From assembly GCA_037349105.1 (NCBI GenBank), contig JAYJMM010000116.1:1922001-1986000 (forward strand): a stretch of 64,000 nucleotides of DNA, written 5' to 3'. The first letter of the stretch is position 1, and each line of letters opens with the position of its first letter. Origin of the DNA: Limnomonas spitsbergensis. Taxonomy: Eukaryota > Chlorophyta > Chlorophyceae > Chlamydomonadales. Below the pieces are notes generated by a model that did not search any database, was not told the origin of the DNA, and saw only the letters and a list, made by a program, of their open reading frames with translations. The position numbers and the translations under genes are program-made. Positions 63,963 through 64,000 of the stretch are shown one piece after another.

Positions 63963-64000
63963 GTGAGGGTTACGGGTCTAAGCTTAAGGGTTGAGGGTTT

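Overview
The window is eukaryotic nuclear DNA dominated by one very large, intron-rich gene on the + strand. From 7148 to the right edge, 37 coding exons (10,587 nt, 3,529 codons) can be joined with GT-AG borders (one GC-AG) and with reading-frame phase agreeing at every junction. The protein is a NO VEIN (NOV)-family member. It has an N-terminal helical region, then a GHKL/HSP90-type ATPase fold in exons 7-12 (N-box ELVQNA/DD, NETGF, and the glycine loop [11 protein letters not shown]), then a very long sacsin/NOV-like middle region, and finally the start of the C-terminal DUF3883 ('NO VEIN C-terminal') domain. The gene is open at both ends: no convincing first exon or promoter is visible, and the last domain runs off the window.

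Plant-type telomere heptamers (CCCTAAA, and variants CCCTGAA and CCCTGGA) occur in many introns. Exons are GC-rich with Gln and Ala runs, and the best family match is to land-plant NOV proteins. I infer a green alga. A prasinophyte such as Cymbomonas would fit, but that is a guess. No bacterial operon, CRISPR array, tRNA or rRNA gene was found.

Layout: 1-5437 is a 30-bp satellite; 5761-6385 is a degenerate telomere-like array; 7148-14980 are the N-terminal exons; 15888-24712 the ATPase exons; 25413-31886 the exons after the ATPase; 33554-46454 the central region; 48569-61509 the exons of the distal region and the disordered linker, interrupted by a 4.76-kb G-rich TATAA-containing array; 62541-63962 the DUF3883 part. 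About 81% of the gene span is intron, and much of that is minisatellite.

The most unusual property is that many minisatellites are tandem copies of the exon/intron junctions themselves. Copies of a true 5' splice site with flanking exon follow exons 3, 5, 6, 7, 16, 24, 25, 26, 27, 28 and 32. Copies of a true 3' splice site with the exon start precede exons 14, 16, 22, 23, 25, 28 and 32. Several of these units also carry telomere-like heptamers. This suggests introns that grew by tandem duplication across splice sites, possibly starting from break repair with telomere-repeat addition, and it leaves clusters of decoy splice sites beside the real ones.
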